From positions 1 to 64,000 of the forward strand of contig NZ_BSFL01000001.1 of NCBI RefSeq assembly GCF_027922325.1: a stretch of 64,000 nucleotides of DNA, written 5' to 3'. The position numbers and the translations under genes are program-made. The stretch is from Methylopila turkensis (GTDB lineage Bacteria > Pseudomonadota > Alphaproteobacteria > Rhizobiales > Methylopilaceae). This document shows positions 63,309 to 64,000 of this stretch, one piece after another (position 1 is the first letter of the stretch; every line of letters begins with the position of its first letter). The notes below the pieces were generated by a model. The model did not search any database and was not told the origin of the DNA. It saw only the letters and a list, made by a program, of their open reading frames with translations.

Positions 63309-64000
63309 ATGCTGTTCGAATGGATCGCCGACCCCGCCGCCTGGGCGGGCCTCGCCACCCTCATCGTGCTCGAGGTGGTGCTCGGCATCGACAACCTCGT
63401 CTTCATCGCCATCCTCGCGGACAAGCTGCCGGAGCATCAGCGCGACAAGGCGCGGCTGCTCGGCCTGTCGCTGGCGCTGATCATGCGCCTGATCCTGCTG
63501 GCCTCGATCTCATGGATCGTGACTCTGACCGAGACGCTGTTCACGGTGCTCGGCTCGGAGATCTCGTGGCGCGACATCATCCTGATCGGCGGCGGCCTGT
63601 TCCTGCTGTTCAAGGGCACGATGGAGCTGCACGAGCGGCTCGAAGGCGCGACCCACGACAAGCAGCGCGGCGCGGCCGACGCGGTGTTCTGGCAGGTGAT
63701 CCTGCAGATCATCGTGCTCGACGCGGTGTTCTCGCTCGACAGCGTCATCACCGCGGTCGGCATGGTGCAGCACCTCTCCATCATGGTGATCGCGGTGGTG
63801 ATCGCGATGGGCGTGATGATGGTGGCCTCGAAGCCGCTGATGGCTTTCGTCGGCCGCCATCCGACGGTGGTCATCCTGTGCCTCGGCCTGCTGCTGATGA
63901 TCGGCTTCAGCCTCGTGGTCGAAGGCCTCGGCTTCCACATCCCGAAGGGCTACCTCTACGCCGCGATCGGCTTCTCGATCCTGATCGAGGCCTTCAACCA
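63309..64000 (+). CDS. TerC-family integral membrane protein (runs off right edge)
   Basis: The frame from ATG 63309 begins [20 protein letters not shown] and stays open to the end of the window. TerC-family signatures are [12 protein letters not shown] and [16 protein letters not shown], with paired acidic residues in the membrane. At least six spans are visible. Family members are linked to metal export or tellurite resistance; many carry C-terminal CBS domains, which would lie beyond the edge. Confidence 0.88.
   Translation, partial: MLFEWIADPAAWAGLATLIVLEVVLGIDNLVFIAILADKLPEHQRDKARLLGLSLALIMRLILLASISWIVTLTETLFTVLGSEISWRDIILIGGGLFLLFKGTMELHERLEGATHDKQRGAADAVFWQVILQIIVLDAVFSLDSVITAVGMVQHLSIMVIAVVIAMGVMMVASKPLMAFVGRHPTVVILCLGLLLMIGFSLVVEGLGFHIPKGYLYAAIGFSILIEAFN

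Overview
The window is from a high-GC alphaproteobacterium, most likely of the Hyphomicrobiales (Rhizobiales) type. It contains a complete aerobic-anoxygenic or purple-bacterial photosynthesis gene cluster (PGC) at about 0.6-45.8 kb, set between ordinary housekeeping genes. The type-II reaction centre genes (pufL, pufM, puhA), the spirilloxanthin-type carotenoid genes (crtCDEF), the oxygen-dependent cyclase acsF with a bciE-like partner, and the chromosomal neighbours ntrYX, hfq-hflX, proS, lolCD and dnaE all fit this.

Layout. At 1-58 is the start of tuf (EF-Tu), which runs off the left edge. At 583-960 is cycA (cytochrome c2). From about 1.2 to 11.0 kb, on the minus strand, lies the superoperon crtE-crtF-bchC-bchX-bchY-bchZ-pufQ-pufB-pufA-pufL-pufM, with no pufC. 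At 11.1-13.5 kb crtD-crtC run on the plus strand. At 13.5-22.2 kb (minus) are bchI-bchD, dxs, bchO-crtI-crtB and a 47-residue membrane protein. At 22.4-38.9 kb (minus) is one long, largely translationally coupled block: bchF-bchN-bchB-bchH-bchL-bchM-lhaA-puhA-puhB-puhC-bciE-acsF-puhE-hemA-ispH. At 39.1-45.6 kb (plus) are aerR, ppsR, bchG, a PucC-family gene, bchP and tspO. A gene-poor stretch and then tRNA-Gly(TCC) and tRNA-Tyr(GTA) follow. The rest is core genome: dnaE, a 36-residue membrane protein behind a LexA box, lolD, lolC/E, proS, a candidate small RNA, hflX, hfq, dat, ntrX, ntrY, a DUF2076 gene, exoD, and a terC-family gene that runs off the right edge.

How it works together. hemA, dxs and ispH supply 5-aminolevulinate and isoprenoid precursors. 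bchHID, bchM, acsF/bciE, bchLNB, bchF, bchXYZ, bchC, bchG and bchP build bacteriochlorophyll a. crtEBICDF build spirilloxanthin-type carotenoids. pufLM and puhA form the reaction centre, pufBA the LH1 antenna, and cycA the electron donor. lhaA, the second PucC protein, puhBCE and pufQ are assembly factors. PpsR and AerR give redox/light repression, and TGT-N12-ACA PpsR sites can be read in front of bchC, crtE/crtD, dxs and bchG, with degenerate ones before bchF.

Main discovery-type observations. (1) The whole PGC lies between tRNA-Gly and tuf, in a tRNA-Tyr/tRNA-Gly/tuf order that is contiguous in many bacteria. A degenerate copy of the tRNA-Gly 3' end (31 of 35 positions) sits at the far end in direct orientation, as expected of an island inserted at a tRNA gene. 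(2) A tiny SOS-box-controlled membrane protein lies directly upstream of dnaE. (3) PpsR sites are arranged as pairs 26 bp apart at two promoters, and include the precursor gene dxs. (4) crtC has no conventional start codon where its homology begins.
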